Origin: an uncultured Lachnospiraceae bacterium
Lineage (GTDB): Bacteria > Bacillota > Clostridia > Lachnospirales > Lachnospiraceae
Direction of reading: 5' to 3'
Length of the DNA: 64,000 nt
Assembly: GCA_902766825.1 (NCBI GenBank)
Contig: CACXFB010000061.1
Coordinates: forward strand, 60,370-124,369
Position numbers and translations under genes: made by a program. How positions within the stretch are numbered: the first letter of the stretch is position 1; each line of letters opens with the position of its first letter. This document shows positions 1-8,116 of the stretch, piece by piece. A model generated the notes under the pieces. The model made no database searches. It was not told where the DNA came from and saw only the letters and a list, made by a program, of their open reading frames with translations.

Positions 1-1702
1 TGTCATCCATCTTAGGAAGGATTATCTGATGATCACAAAGCTGTGGTTTTACCGTTACTCCTGCATTGGTAATAAGAATAACACCTGCGCCACGGCTTCT
101 TACTTCCTCAACATTTGAAATCATTTTCTCATAAACTGCCTGCTGTGTTGCTATTGCAATAACAGGTACATTGTCTGTTATAAGAGAAATTGTTCCGTGC
201 TTTAACTCTCCTGCTGCATACGCCTCAGAATGGATGTAGCTTATCTCCTTAAGCTTTATTGAACCTTCGCATGATAATGCATGATCAAGTCCTCTTCCAA
301 TGAAGAACAGGTTGGTTGCCTTATCAAGCATATGGCTTATTGTCTCAATCTGAGAATCATATTTTATAACATTTTCAACACATGTAATTGTCTTTTTAAG
401 CTCATTTACAAGATCTTTAATCTCATCTGCGCCGGCCTTACCCTTAGCCATTGCACAGCGGAATGCTATCATGTAGATTACTGCAAGCTGAACTGTGTAT
501 GCTTTTGTTGATGCAACCGCAATCTCCGGACCTGCATGTGTATATAATACATAATCGCTTTCTCTTGCAATCGATGAACCTTTTACATTGACAATCGAAA
601 GAGTTGTTGCTCCTTTTTCTTTAGCAAGTCTAACTGCTGCAAGTGTATCGGCAGTCTCGCCAGACTGTGAAATTGAGATAACAAGTGTATCCTCGGATAA
701 TATAGGATCTGCATATCTAAACTCTGATGCAATCTCAACAGATACAGGCACACGAAGTAACTTCTCAAACATGTTCTTTCCTACGAGTCCTGCATGCATC
801 GCAGTTCCACAGCCTACGATAACTATTCTGTTGCATTTCTTAAATATATCATCAGGAACGCCGTCCTCGCCAAAATCAACAATACCATCTTTGATTCGTG
901 GCATTATTGTATTTCGAAGTGCCTCAGGCTGCTCATGAATCTCCTTCAACATGAAGTAATCATATCCGCCTTTTCTGGCAGCAGCTATATCCCAGTTAAC
1001 ATGTAACATCTCAGGTTCAACTACATTGCCGTCAAGATCGTCAACAACAATACCGTCGTTAGTAAGTGTAGCTATCTTATGTTCTGGAAGTACAAAATAA
1101 TCTTTTGAATACTTAATAAGTGCCACCATATCAGATGCGATAACCGATCCTTCATCCGTATGTGTTGCAACAAGTGGGCTTCCGTTTCTTATAGCATAAA
1201 TAACTCCCGGAACATCCTCAAACATTACACAGAAAGCATAAGCTCCGCGAAGCTTTCCTACAGCTTTCTTGATAGCTTCCTTAGGGTCTCCCTCATAAAA
1301 TGAGTTGATTACCATTGCCGCAATCTCTGAATCTGTCTGTGAAACCGGCTTAATTCCTTCTAATGCAAATTCCGCTGCAAGATCCTGATAATTCTCAATA
1401 ATACCATTGTGAATAAGTGTAACCTTTCCTGCTGTATGAGGATGTGAGTTGATGTCTGAAACACCACCGTGAGTAGCCCATCTTGTATGACCTATGCCAC
1501 ACTTTGTTACATCGCTTGAAGTCTCTTCAACTTTCTTCTTTAAATCCTCAACCTTACCTTTTGTCTTGATTGTCTTAATCTTACCGTCAGCAAGAAATGC
1601 TATTCCCGCACTGTCATAACCTCTGTACTCAAGAGTCTTAAGGCCTTCCACCAAAACCTCTTTTGCATCAAGGTCACCTGTAAAACCAATTATTCCGCAC
1701 AT
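1..1702 (-). CDS. glmS: Glutamine--fructose-6-phosphate aminotransferase (isomerizing), 3' end outside window
   Basis: GlmS converts fructose-6-phosphate and glutamine to glucosamine-6-phosphate, the entry step to UDP-GlcNAc and cell wall synthesis in the cytosol. The translation begins MCGIIGFTG, with the N-terminal nucleophile Cys2 of the glutaminase domain after Met removal. It continues through the motifs EYRGYDSAG and, further on, two SIS isomerase domains. About 567 codons are present against a usual length near 608, so roughly the last 40 residues lie left of position 1. The start codon at 1702 is preceded by AGGAGG-like bases, and the glmS ribozyme lies directly upstream. Identification is near certain. 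Confidence 0.97.
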   Translation of the reverse strand, partial: MCGIIGFTGDLDAKEVLVEGLKTLEYRGYDSAGIAFLADGKIKTIKTKGKVEDLKKKVEETSSDVTKCGIGHTRWATHGGVSDINSHPHTAGKVTLIHNGIIENYQDLAAEFALEGIKPVSQTDSEIAAMVINSFYEGDPKEAIKKAVGKLRGAYAFCVMFEDVPGVIYAIRNGSPLVATHTDEGSVIASDMVALIKYSKDYFVLPEHKIATLTNDGIVVDDLDGNVVEPEMLHVNWDIAAARKGGYDYFMLKEIHEQPEALRNTIMPRIKDGIVDFGEDGVPDDIFKKCNRIVIVGCGTAMHAGLVGKNMFEKLLRVPVSVEIASEFRYADPILSEDTLVISISQSGETADTLAAVRLAKEKGATTLSIVNVKGSSIARESDYVLYTHAGPEIAVASTKAYTVQLAVIYMIAFRCAMAKGKAGADEIKDLVNELKKTITCVENVIKYDSQIETISHMLDKATNLFFIGRGLDHALSCEGSIKLKEISYIHSEAYAAGELKHGTISLITDNVPVIAIATQQAVYEKMISNVEEVRSRGAGVILITNAGVTVKPQLCDHQIILPKMDD

Positions 1703-1744
1703 ATTATCCTCCTTCTCCCTAACACCCTGTGCGTACAAAAAAGG

Positions 1745-1914
1745 GCATAGGGGTACCATTAATTTAGGATTCCATCAGTTTTTGTGCCCCGGTTACCCGG
1801 TATTTTGTCTGAAGGATAACATGCTCCCATAATCACGCAAAGGCATCCGCCGAATTTTCGATAACCTTCGTCCTCGTCAACCCTGTACACCGCTCTGTAA
1901 CAAGGTCTGGCGCT
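1745..1914 (-). ncRNA. glmS ribozyme (glucosamine-6-phosphate-activated self-cleaving RNA)
   Basis: The minus strand reads AGCGCCAGA at 1914-1906, then GTTGACGAGGAC, then TTATCGAAAATTCGGCGGATGCC. These are the conserved core segments of the glmS ribozyme (P1, P2, P2.1, P2.2). In the family, cleavage falls just before the first G, here at 1913, and glucosamine-6-phosphate acts as cofactor, so glmS mRNA is destroyed when product is plentiful. The P3-P4 part is less conserved and I placed the 3' limit by eye, about 40 nt before the glmS start. Confidence 0.95.
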
Positions 1915-1915
1915 A

Positions 1916-1944
1916 ATTTTATCATATGCTTGCAGTTTGCGTAA
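1916..1944 (-). promoter_or_regulatory. Putative glmS promoter
   Basis: On the minus strand TTACGC (1944-1939) and TAAAAT (1921-1916) are separated by 17 bases. Transcription would begin close to the ribozyme cleavage site, which agrees with the short 5' tails typical of glmS transcripts. The -35 match is weak. Confidence 0.45.
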
Positions 1945-1949
1945 TATAC

Positions 1950-1988
1950 AAAAAGGCCTGGCATATGAAGACATTTCTGTCATACCAA
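1950..1988 (-). terminator. Intrinsic terminator downstream of queH
   Basis: The minus strand forms an imperfect stem (TGGTATGA paired with TCATATGCCA, continued by AGA/TCT) followed by a run of five T. It sits after the queH stop codon at 1999 and before the glmS promoter, so it would separate the two transcripts. Confidence 0.55.
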
Positions 1989-1998
1989 ACCTATTTTA

Positions 1999-2724
1999 TC
2001 ATTTTCTACAACTATAGTCAATTGTATTTACCGCTTCCCTTTTTAGCTCACTCTCAACTTTTGAGTATATGCAACCGCAAAAATCCTGCCTGTACAGTCC
2101 GTATTGTGCGGACAGTTCAATGGATCGTCTGTAACCGTTCTTCTTTTTAAAATCCGAAAACAGATAAGGTACTCCCATCTCACCACTTAGACGGCCGCCA
2201 ATCTCATTAAGCCAGTTTGCACGTTTATAAGGGCTTATTGACAGTGTAGTTGAAAAATAATCATATCCTCCTTCTTTGGCAACCTGTGCCGTCGACTGTA
2301 AGCGCTGCTCATAACATTTGTAGCATCTTGCACCGCCTTCTTTTTCTTTCTCAAGGCCCCTTGCAATCTCAAAGAAATCCTGTGGTCTGTATTCACCAAA
2401 TATCACCGACACTTCTTTACAGGTACGTCCTTCAAAATATCTTGAAGCCTTACCACAGTATTGCCCGTTAAACTCATTTACAAACCGCTTAATCTCATCG
2501 GCTCTTTTTTCATACTCTTCTTTGTCTGTAATATTAGGGTTAAAAAAATAAATTACGATATTATATATCCCCGAAAGATACTCAATACAATAGCTGCTAC
2601 ATGGTGCACAGCACGCATGCAGCAGCAATCTCTTGTCGCTATTTAATTGTAAATCCTCTTTTATGGTCTTATCAAGAATAACCTGATAATTGACCTTACC
2701 AACCTGTTGTTCTTTACTGTTCAT
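1999..2724 (-). CDS. queH: Epoxyqueuosine reductase QueH
   Basis: QueH performs the last step of queuosine synthesis, reducing epoxyqueuosine in tRNA; it replaces QueG in many Clostridia. The 241-residue length fits the family (formerly DUF208). Near residue 35 is the motif LLLHACCAPCSSYC, which carries the vicinal cysteines, and near the C-terminus is the CGC pair in DFCGCIYS; these cysteines are the known metal and [4Fe-4S] ligands. The start ATG overlaps the TAA stop of the upstream diguanylate cyclase gene by one base, so translation is probably coupled, although no functional link is obvious. Confidence 0.93.
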   Translation of the reverse strand: MNSKEQQVGKVNYQVILDKTIKEDLQLNSDKRLLLHACCAPCSSYCIEYLSGIYNIVIYFFNPNITDKEEYEKRADEIKRFVNEFNGQYCGKASRYFEGRTCKEVSVIFGEYRPQDFFEIARGLEKEKEGGARCYKCYEQRLQSTAQVAKEGGYDYFSTTLSISPYKRANWLNEIGGRLSGEMGVPYLFSDFKKKNGYRRSIELSAQYGLYRQDFCGCIYSKVESELKREAVNTIDYSCRK

Positions 2725-4169
2725 TAATGTTTTTCACGCTCATCTTCCCACGTCTTTTTATTATCTGACATGTTTTCAATCTCACTGCAGTCGTACTTAA
2801 CAGTAAGCGATTTGGCCGCCATCTGTTCACGATATACTCCTACTATACGTTCTGCAACATGAACGGCCTGATCATGACCTGCTCCTATAAGCAGAACTAT
2901 GTACTGGCAGCTGCTGAAAGTTGTTGCAACATCGCCTTTACGAAGATAAGTCGAAATAATGTCATGCATTTTTCCCATTGATTCTCCAAGTATATCCGTA
3001 GCAGGCGCATTACCATCATGCCCCATAACAGTAAAAAGAAGAATCTGATACTCCTCATTTGTTCTTTCCCCAACTCTCTCAAGAAAATGATAAATTTTCT
3101 TGAAGCCCTCATATTCTACCAGATATGCGCCGTTATCTTCACAGTGATCCCCGATTATCTGCTTAATAGCTTCAAGATCCGCCTGTATTGCAGCTTCCTT
3201 GCCATCATTTCTTTGATACTGGTCACTGTAAAAGTGATATCCCATCTTGCCGTTTTGTTTAACATAATATAACGCCTTATCAGCTGTATTGTATAATTCC
3301 ATGAATGTCTTGCCATCATCAGGATATACCGATATTCCGATGGATGAAGATACCAATGACATATCCGTAAATCTGAACTTATAATCTTTTATGTCTGAAA
3401 TGATTCTCTTAGCAACCGCTGCCGCTTCTTCGCGGCTATTACACTCACCAAGTATTACAACAAATTCATCTCCGCCTATTCGTCCAATTATTCCTTTACC
3501 GTCTACATTCATTACTATTATGTCGGCAAATTTTTTAAGGACTTCATCACCGGCTATATGACCATACATATCATTTACACCCTTAAAATTATCGAGATCG
3601 AGCATAAACATATATCCTGATTTCATTCTACCAATGTAGTCCGTAGCAACATTCTCAAAATATGCCCTGTTAAATATTCCGGTAAGCCCGTCAGTTCTTG
3701 CTATCTCCTGAATCTCGCTCGTATATTCCGAAAGTTCTTCAAGTTCCTTGGTCTTATTCTCAACTTGTCCCTCAAGTCGCTTTCTTAAATCTGCAACCTC
3801 AAGAATTCTGTTAATACGGCTTCTTACGATTTCAGGAACAAATGGTTTGTGTATAAAATCCATTGCTCCCATACGAAGCCCCTTGACTTCACTTTCTATA
3901 TCCAAATCACTCGTAAGAAAAATAACAGGAATCGTACACGTATTCTTATCCGCCATAATACGTGCCATCGTCTCATAACCATCCATCTGAGGCATGTTAA
4001 TATCAAGAAGAATCAAATCCGGTTTTTCATCGCTGTCTTTAATAAAATCAAGCCCCTGCTTACTTGATTTGCACATGGCAAGTCTGAAATCATCCTTTAG
4101 CATCTCTCTGGCCTGCTTAAGAGTAATTGTCGAATCATCAATAATCAATATATGTTTTTTATCACCCAT
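2724..4169 (-). CDS. Response regulator with GGDEF diguanylate cyclase domain
   Basis: Residues 1-125 are a receiver domain with acidic pocket IIDDS, phospho-acceptor Asp56 in LLDINMP and the KPF lysine. After a coiled linker comes a GGDEF domain (about 160-325) with the signature RIGGDEF, so it should make c-di-GMP from two GTP when phosphorylated. No RxxD inhibitory site lies five residues before GGDEF, so product feedback may be absent. Residues after about 340 form an extra, unassigned alpha/beta domain that may be a degenerate cyclase fold. A GTG at 4190 is in frame, but ATG at 4169 has AGGTGG at a proper distance and begins at the natural domain edge. Confidence 0.92.
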   Translation of the reverse strand: MGDKKHILIIDDSTITLKQAREMLKDDFRLAMCKSSKQGLDFIKDSDEKPDLILLDINMPQMDGYETMARIMADKNTCTIPVIFLTSDLDIESEVKGLRMGAMDFIHKPFVPEIVRSRINRILEVADLRKRLEGQVENKTKELEELSEYTSEIQEIARTDGLTGIFNRAYFENVATDYIGRMKSGYMFMLDLDNFKGVNDMYGHIAGDEVLKKFADIIVMNVDGKGIIGRIGGDEFVVILGECNSREEAAAVAKRIISDIKDYKFRFTDMSLVSSSIGISVYPDDGKTFMELYNTADKALYYVKQNGKMGYHFYSDQYQRNDGKEAAIQADLEAIKQIIGDHCEDNGAYLVEYEGFKKIYHFLERVGERTNEEYQILLFTVMGHDGNAPATDILGESMGKMHDIISTYLRKGDVATTFSSCQYIVLLIGAGHDQAVHVAERIVGVYREQMAAKSLTVKYDCSEIENMSDNKKTWEDEREKH

Positions 4170-4200
4170 AAGTTCCACCTTTAACTCCACATCTTACGTA

Positions 4201-4365
4201 TCATTGTGCAGATTCATTATTCTTTTTCTTATCACAATCAATAATATCTTTTGCTTCTTCCTTTTTCAGTTTGCTTATATGATTACGTACCTGTGTCCTG
4301 TAATCAACATTGGCACTGTATCTTCTGGAATAAACCTGATATTCCTTATTTGACTCTGACTTCAT
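4201..4365 (-). CDS. Small basic protein of 54 residues, unknown function
   Basis: This frame starts MKSESNKEYQVYSRR at 4365, has AGAGGA six bases before the ATG, and ends at 4201 with TGA. It overlaps the end of the preceding gene by 20 bases and stops 31 bases before the cyclase start, so it fits in the operon as a real gene. The protein is hydrophilic, rich in Lys and Glu, and has no membrane segment. A middle stretch (VRNHISKLKKEEAKD) looks helical. I do not recognise a family. The ribosome binding site and tight operon fit are the only evidence, so confidence is moderate. Confidence 0.5.
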   Translation of the reverse strand: MKSESNKEYQVYSRRYSANVDYRTQVRNHISKLKKEEAKDIIDCDKKKNNESAQ

Positions 4366-5164
4366 AACTGTCCTCTACGCTCCAATCATTGTCAAGCTTA
4401 TACATCATTGCGCTGCTTACAGTCTCATTATCCATACATGCAATCAGGAAAACTTTCTCCTGTTCTGTAATTCTTATAGGATAAATGATTCCGTTCTCAT
4501 TATCTGTAATCTCATTTTCAACAACTTTCCAGCTTCCTGCCCCATTCTCAGATACATTAATAACATTGGTAGCATATGCACCACCTGCGGAAATTACAAC
4601 TATTTTATCAGCATCCGTATAATATACACCTGATATCTCACCTGCAAAATGTGTTACATTCTTCTCTTTCCATTTTACACCGCCATCATTTGTCATATAT
4701 ACACTGTAATAAATATTGCCCGCCGATGCATCCTCCTGAACAAAAAAGATTCCGTCAGACTCATTTTTAAAATCCACAGCTATAACAGATTCATCATTAA
4801 GTTCAACAGGAGCTGTAAAATCTACTTTAACATCCTTGACACCGACAAATGAAACATCATTCTTATCAATTGTAATCTGTCTTCTTGTGAATTCATTGCT
4901 GTATATAATTACATCATTAAAACTCTTATCTCTAAAATATTCAAAAGCATCATCAACTTTGTCATCTTCAATAGGAACCGATTCTTTGTTATCTTTCGTC
5001 TCTAAAGTCTCGTCTTTTGATAAACTTACGGTATTACTGCTTTTATCATTATTGCTATTACCATGATGTGCAACCGAACTAATAATAAACATGCCGACAA
5101 CATATACCAAAGCGGCAACTATAGCTATTGTACATACACTAAATATAATATTTTTCTTACTCAT
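4346..5164 (-). CDS. Membrane-anchored protein with a BNR/Ycf48-like repeat region
   Basis: The 272-residue product has one N-terminal membrane segment (about 7-30, CTIAIVAALVYVVGMFII) and an outside part. A Ser/Lys/Asp-rich linker follows, then a domain with sialidase-type Asp-box signatures, MTNDGGVKWKE and SENGAGSWKV, as in BNR or photosystem-assembly-like beta propellers. No catalytic function can be named. The chosen ATG at 5164 follows GGAGGTGTGCGC; an in-frame start 24 codons earlier has no ribosome binding site. The gene lies between a DUF4358 lipoprotein and a small protein in one operon, all apparently at the cell surface or signalling. Confidence 0.7.
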   Translation of the reverse strand: MSKKNIIFSVCTIAIVAALVYVVGMFIISSVAHHGNSNNDKSSNTVSLSKDETLETKDNKESVPIEDDKVDDAFEYFRDKSFNDVIIYSNEFTRRQITIDKNDVSFVGVKDVKVDFTAPVELNDESVIAVDFKNESDGIFFVQEDASAGNIYYSVYMTNDGGVKWKEKNVTHFAGEISGVYYTDADKIVVISAGGAYATNVINVSENGAGSWKVVENEITDNENGIIYPIRITEQEKVFLIACMDNETVSSAMMYKLDNDWSVEDSYEVRVK

Positions 5165-5297
5165 GCGCACACCTCCATTTAAAAACATTATCCTAAAAAT
5201 CATACCGTTAGTCAAGAAAAACAGATGATAATGCACAAAACATCATCATCTGTTTTTTCTCAATACTATATATACCAATGTACCTTATATATATTTA

Positions 5298-5876
5298 TTA
5301 TTCTACTGAATTATCAAACGCTCTACTAATCACTTCACTATCAGCTGAAATAATAAGATATAAGTAACTTCCATCATAATCAGTCTTTGCCTTATTTATA
5401 ATTGGAATGAATTCCGGCTTATAATTCATAAACATTTTCTTACGTCTGTCAATTCTTTCATCCAGCATGGATACATTTTCCTTAGCCTCTTCTTCACTTG
5501 AAAGTCTGATTACAAGAATCTCCTCCGCTGGAGATTCCGTATCAATTGAATAAGCTATACAGAAATCTTTCACAAGTGAATAATCAATATCACAAAGAGA
5601 TTCAAAAGTATCCTGTGCACTTTCATCTGCATATTCTACATACTTAAGTTCTGGAAGTGTGTTGACAGAAGATGCCATTGCCTCTACTATCTCCTTGGCT
5701 GGTTTATAACTCTTATCATCCTCAGCTGATTTGTTAGAATCGCTACTTTCAGAGGATTTATTATCCTTCTTGTCACTTGAACCCTTGTCACTTCCACATG
5801 CCGTAAATGAACCTATACACATAGAAGCTGCTGTAATAAGCACTAATGCTTTCTTAGTATATTCATTTAATCTCAT
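5298..5876 (-). CDS. DUF4358 family lipoprotein
   Basis: The signal peptide ends with the lipobox FTAC (Cys near residue 27), so the mature protein should be lipid-anchored on the outer face of the membrane. A Ser/Asp/Lys-rich spacer is followed by a DUF4358 domain (about 60-190) with the pattern SPAEEILVIRLSS and YLYLIIS. DUF4358 proteins are common in Lachnospiraceae and their role is unknown. ATG at 5876 is seven bases behind GGAG; the ATG two codons upstream is too close. It is the second gene of the operon begun by the transglutaminase-like protein. Confidence 0.8.
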   Translation of the reverse strand: MRLNEYTKKALVLITAASMCIGSFTACGSDKGSSDKKDNKSSESSDSNKSAEDDKSYKPAKEIVEAMASSVNTLPELKYVEYADESAQDTFESLCDIDYSLVKDFCIAYSIDTESPAEEILVIRLSSEEEAKENVSMLDERIDRRKKMFMNYKPEFIPIINKAKTDYDGSYLYLIISADSEVISRAFDNSVE

Positions 5877-5897
5877 AGTCATTCTCCTGTTATTTGA

Positions 5898-7052
5898 TTA
5901 ACCGCAATAATCCTCTTCATAATGATCATAGTCGCTCTTAACTTCACCAAATGTATCATTAAGAAGTTTCTCTAAATCTGCATCAAGCTGTGTTTCAGAA
6001 GGCTCTTCATATTCGTAGTAGTTGAATAATGCACCTAAAATATATCTTCCGTTCTCATCAACAGTTAAATTTGTTTCAAAATTACCTTCACCGATTCTTC
6101 CATTCATTCTTTCCTGAATTCCTGATGCAAGCTGAGATATATATTTAGCATCTGTTCCTGCAGGAAGTCTGTAATATGCAGCATTAGTCTTTTTAACCTT
6201 CATCTGAGCCTTAATCTTTGCAAGCATCTGCTCAATTGTGCTTTCCTTTGCATTCATGTTTGCATAATTATATTTGATTCCGTTAGCAACAGGATAAAGA
6301 TCCTGATCCCAGTCATGTCCGCTCAAAAACTGTGTGCTGTTACAGTTGAAGTTATTATATGTAGGTGTTGTTCCGCAACCATCCATATATAAATCACATA
6401 AATACCACTCACCGTCATCTAACTTAACAAGATCCCATGAATGATACAAATCTGTGTTATGCATAACCATACAGTCAAGTCCAATCATATTCATGAAAAG
6501 TTTAAATGTTGTTGCATATCCTACACATACAGCCTGTTTCCCCATAAGAACTCCATATGGTGTATATGTATTTACGTTAGGGTCAACAACAGCTAAGAGA
6601 GCTCCTTCATCATGTTTTACATTCTTCTTAATCCATGTAAATATAGCAAGCTCTTTTTCGTAATTGCTCATCTCAGGCTTAGTAACTTCGTTAAGAACCT
6701 TTTCTGCAAGTTTTAAAGTTTCTTTTTCATTAGCTGTTAAGCCATCTGTATTTCCGCTTTTATATGCATCAGAAATAGCACTTGTATCCCTTATCTCATA
6801 CTGTCCGGCGATTGTTACGAATTCAGCTTCATCGCCTTTTTCTGCCTCAGCCTTAACCTCATCAACATAAGCAATAAGTTCCTTGTTCTTGTCTTGTAAA
6901 TCTCCAACTCCGTTCTCCATGCTCTGGCACAAATCCTGCATGCTGTCAAGCTTCTTCATTGTTGATTTAGCCATTGCGATTCCAACACCTGCACATACCA
7001 TAAGTGCCACCGCAACGACACCAAGTGCAATTCCTAATACTATCTTTTTCAT
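5898..7052 (-). CDS. Membrane-anchored transglutaminase-like (cysteine protease fold) protein
   Basis: One N-terminal membrane segment (about 3-25) is followed by a short coiled coil and then a transglutaminase-core domain. The catalytic Cys is in KQAVCVGYATTFKLFMN, the His in HSWDLVKL and the Asp in YLCDLYMDG, so the Cys-His-Asp triad is intact. Such bacterial proteins act as peptidases or amidases on wall or protein substrates outside the cell; the substrate here is unknown. The ATG at 7052 follows AAAGGA; an upstream TTG in frame is less likely. It is first gene of the operon running down to queH. Confidence 0.85.
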   Translation of the reverse strand: MKKIVLGIALGVVAVALMVCAGVGIAMAKSTMKKLDSMQDLCQSMENGVGDLQDKNKELIAYVDEVKAEAEKGDEAEFVTIAGQYEIRDTSAISDAYKSGNTDGLTANEKETLKLAEKVLNEVTKPEMSNYEKELAIFTWIKKNVKHDEGALLAVVDPNVNTYTPYGVLMGKQAVCVGYATTFKLFMNMIGLDCMVMHNTDLYHSWDLVKLDDGEWYLCDLYMDGCGTTPTYNNFNCNSTQFLSGHDWDQDLYPVANGIKYNYANMNAKESTIEQMLAKIKAQMKVKKTNAAYYRLPAGTDAKYISQLASGIQERMNGRIGEGNFETNLTVDENGRYILGALFNYYEYEEPSETQLDADLEKLLNDTFGEVKSDYDHYEEDYCG

Positions 7053-7118
7053 TTTTGTTTTCCTTTCTGTATCCTTTTTCAACTTAAATTGAGCCGTAAA
7101 AACTCTTCAAACAGTTGT

Positions 7119-7146
7119 AGTATATGTCATTGAAAAATAAATTCAA
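7119..7146 (-). promoter_or_regulatory. Putative promoter of the transglutaminase to queH operon
   Basis: The minus strand has TTGAAT (7146-7141) and TATACT (7124-7119) with a 16-base spacer, about 65 bases before the gene start. It is back to back with the promoter of the metallophosphoesterase gene. Confidence 0.5.
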
Positions 7147-7215
7147 GACATATACGCATTAATTTAATTATTTTTAAACTTCTTAAGAATTTTGTAAACA
7201 TTTTTAACACTTTAA

Positions 7216-7255
7216 TTGCTAGACTACCATTACATGATGTATAATGATACATCAT
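7216..7255 (+). promoter_or_regulatory. Promoter with overlapping palindromic operator before the metallophosphoesterase
   Basis: TTGCTA (7216-7221) and TATAAT (7240-7245) are 18 bases apart. A perfect inverted repeat, ATGATGTA at 7234-7241 and TACATCAT at 7248-7255 with a six-base spacer, covers the -10 box and likely start site. Position and symmetry suggest a dimeric repressor site; the regulator is not identified. Confidence 0.55.
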
Positions 7256-7276
7256 AATTTTTATAGGAGTTTTTAG

Positions 7277-8113
7277 ATGTATAAAAGAATGCGTACTGTC
7301 GAAGAGAAAAAAAAACGTCGTCGAATAATCCGAATTGCATGTTTTGTCATTATAGCTATTCTTTCGGCAGGTTTTATTAACCCGTTAAAAACTACAACAT
7401 ACAATATCACAAATTCCCTTATACCAAAGGATTTTGACGGATTTACCATAGTTGCAATTTCAGATTTTCATCTCAAGTCTTTTGGCAAAAAGGAAGCAAA
7501 ACTTATTAAAGAGATTAAAGACTGCAATCCCGACATCATAGTCTTTACCGGTGATATGATAGATGAAAACCACAAAAACATCGACAATCTTGAATATCTG
7601 CTTGAAGGCATACACGACCTGTGCCCGATATATCAGGTTACAGGCAATCATGAAAAAGAAAATATGGTTTTCTATTCACAGATGCAGGATTTATATGATA
7701 AATACGGTGTTATCGATATGAACGATAACAAGATTTATATAGAAAGAAACGGTTCAAAAATCTTCCTTGCAGGAATCGACTACTACGGCTTCCCTGATTA
7801 CTGGGACGATTTTAAGGCCCCGGCTGATACATTTTCCATTCTTTTATATCATAATGCGGAAGCATTTGATGAAACAAGCAAACTCGGATATAATCTGGTT
7901 TTGTCCGGTCATACACATGGCGGAATAATAAGACTCCCATTTGCCGGTGGTCTTATCAGCACTGATGTCAAACTCGGTGCCAATTTTGAAAAAGGCGTGT
8001 ACGACCTTAACGGAAGTACGCTGATTTCCAACACAGGGCTTGGTGCTGCACCAATTCCCCGCTACAATAACCCAAGAGAAATAGTTAAGATAGTTTTAAA
8101 ATCGGAGGATTGA
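7277..8113 (+). CDS. Membrane-anchored metallophosphoesterase (YkuE-like)
   Basis: The 278-residue protein has a basic N-terminus, a membrane segment (about 19-37) and a calcineurin-like phosphoesterase domain. The metal-binding motifs are all present: ISDFHLK, FTGDMIDEN, TGNHEKEN and SGHTHGG. Relatives such as YkuE cleave phosphoesters of lipid or nucleotide substrates at the membrane; the substrate here cannot be told. AGGAG lies eight bases before the ATG. It is followed after three bases by a glycosyltransferase gene, so the two form an operon and the enzyme may act on envelope glycolipids. Confidence 0.9.
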   Translation: MYKRMRTVEEKKKRRRIIRIACFVIIAILSAGFINPLKTTTYNITNSLIPKDFDGFTIVAISDFHLKSFGKKEAKLIKEIKDCNPDIIVFTGDMIDENHKNIDNLEYLLEGIHDLCPIYQVTGNHEKENMVFYSQMQDLYDKYGVIDMNDNKIYIERNGSKIFLAGIDYYGFPDYWDDFKAPADTFSILLYHNAEAFDETSKLGYNLVLSGHTHGGIIRLPFAGGLISTDVKLGANFEKGVYDLNGSTLISNTGLGAAPIPRYNNPREIVKIVLKSED

Positions 8114-8116
8114 TTT

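Noticed and set aside
1759..1983. A 74-codon minus-strand frame upstream of glmS
   Set aside because: It falls wholly within the glmS ribozyme and its promoter; the RNA core motifs explain the sequence.
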